Assembly: GCA_965370315.1 (NCBI GenBank)
Contig: CBDUTO010000040.1
Location: forward strand, 1-33,002
From: 1-14-2-50-31-20 sp965370315
Lineage (GTDB): Bacteria > Bacteroidota > Ignavibacteria > Ignavibacteriales > Melioribacteraceae
Length of the DNA: 33,002 nucleotides
Reading direction: 5' to 3'
The notes below the pieces were generated by a model. It ran no database searches, was not told the origin of the DNA, and saw only the letters and a program-made list of their open reading frames with translations. Of this stretch, positions 32,986 through 33,002 are shown in pieces. A program made the translations under genes and the position numbers. Every line of letters begins with the position of its first letter. Position 1 is the first letter of the stretch.

Positions 32986-33002
32986 GTAGTAAAATAATGT
33001 GG

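Overview
The window is AT-rich DNA from a Gram-negative bacterium of the Bacteroidota/Chlorobi/Ignavibacteria assemblage. Four things point there: lipoproteins with Bacteroidota-style lipoboxes, a PorV/PorQ-family outer-membrane protein and a DUF4837 lipoprotein; many beta-barrel proteins ending in aromatic residues; a good match to the Bacteroidota promoter (TTG, 20 nt, TAnnTTTG) in front of greA; and the TGTCATTTCGAA-type palindromic intergenic repeats common in these genomes. Genus assignment is not possible from sequence alone.

Layout. 1-338: truncated sensory receptor with a Cache-like domain (minus strand). 518-1763: queE and queD. 1944-8583 (minus): greA, a terminator, then tilS-hpt-ftsH-CTP-dependent lipid kinase-DUF4837 lipoprotein, a tightly packed housekeeping block. 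8807-9523: an orphan barrel protein. 9520-12915 (minus): glnD-murI. 13009-14397 (minus): a tyrosine phenol-lyase. 14594-15696 (minus): queC-queF. With queE and queD, the window encodes every step from the FolE product to preQ1, split over two loci 13 kb apart. 15807-22515: eight consecutive genes that all carry export signals (lipoproteins, FadL-like and other barrels, a metallo-beta-lactamase-fold lipoprotein, a PorV/PorQ protein). 22650-27576 (minus): two adjacent PEP-synthase-like ATP-grasp genes. 27756-29042 (minus): a glutamate-dehydrogenase-family gene with altered active-site lysines. 29183-30319 (minus): a TPR protein. 30450-32519 (plus): a ClC anion transporter with CBS and RCK_C-like domains. 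32503-32985 (minus): a THEP1-like NTPase.

The most unusual segment is 22.5-29.1 kb. Two paralogous proteins keep the PEP-synthase ATP-grasp residues but show no recognisable phosphohistidine or PEP-binding domain. Instead they share a region with a GRWGS motif and an invariant His. The larger one adds a GAF-like sensor and a C-terminal nucleotidyltransferase domain in which the second metal-binding Asp is Asn. The pair lies between two same-orientation copies of one palindromic repeat and next to the altered dehydrogenase. Its biochemical role cannot be assigned from the sequence; it is the best candidate here for an undescribed system.

The gene arrangement is compact. Several convergent genes overlap at their stop codons, tandem genes are separated by 1-17 bases or overlap, and no gap exceeds 225 bases. 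No tRNA, rRNA, CRISPR array or transposase gene was seen.
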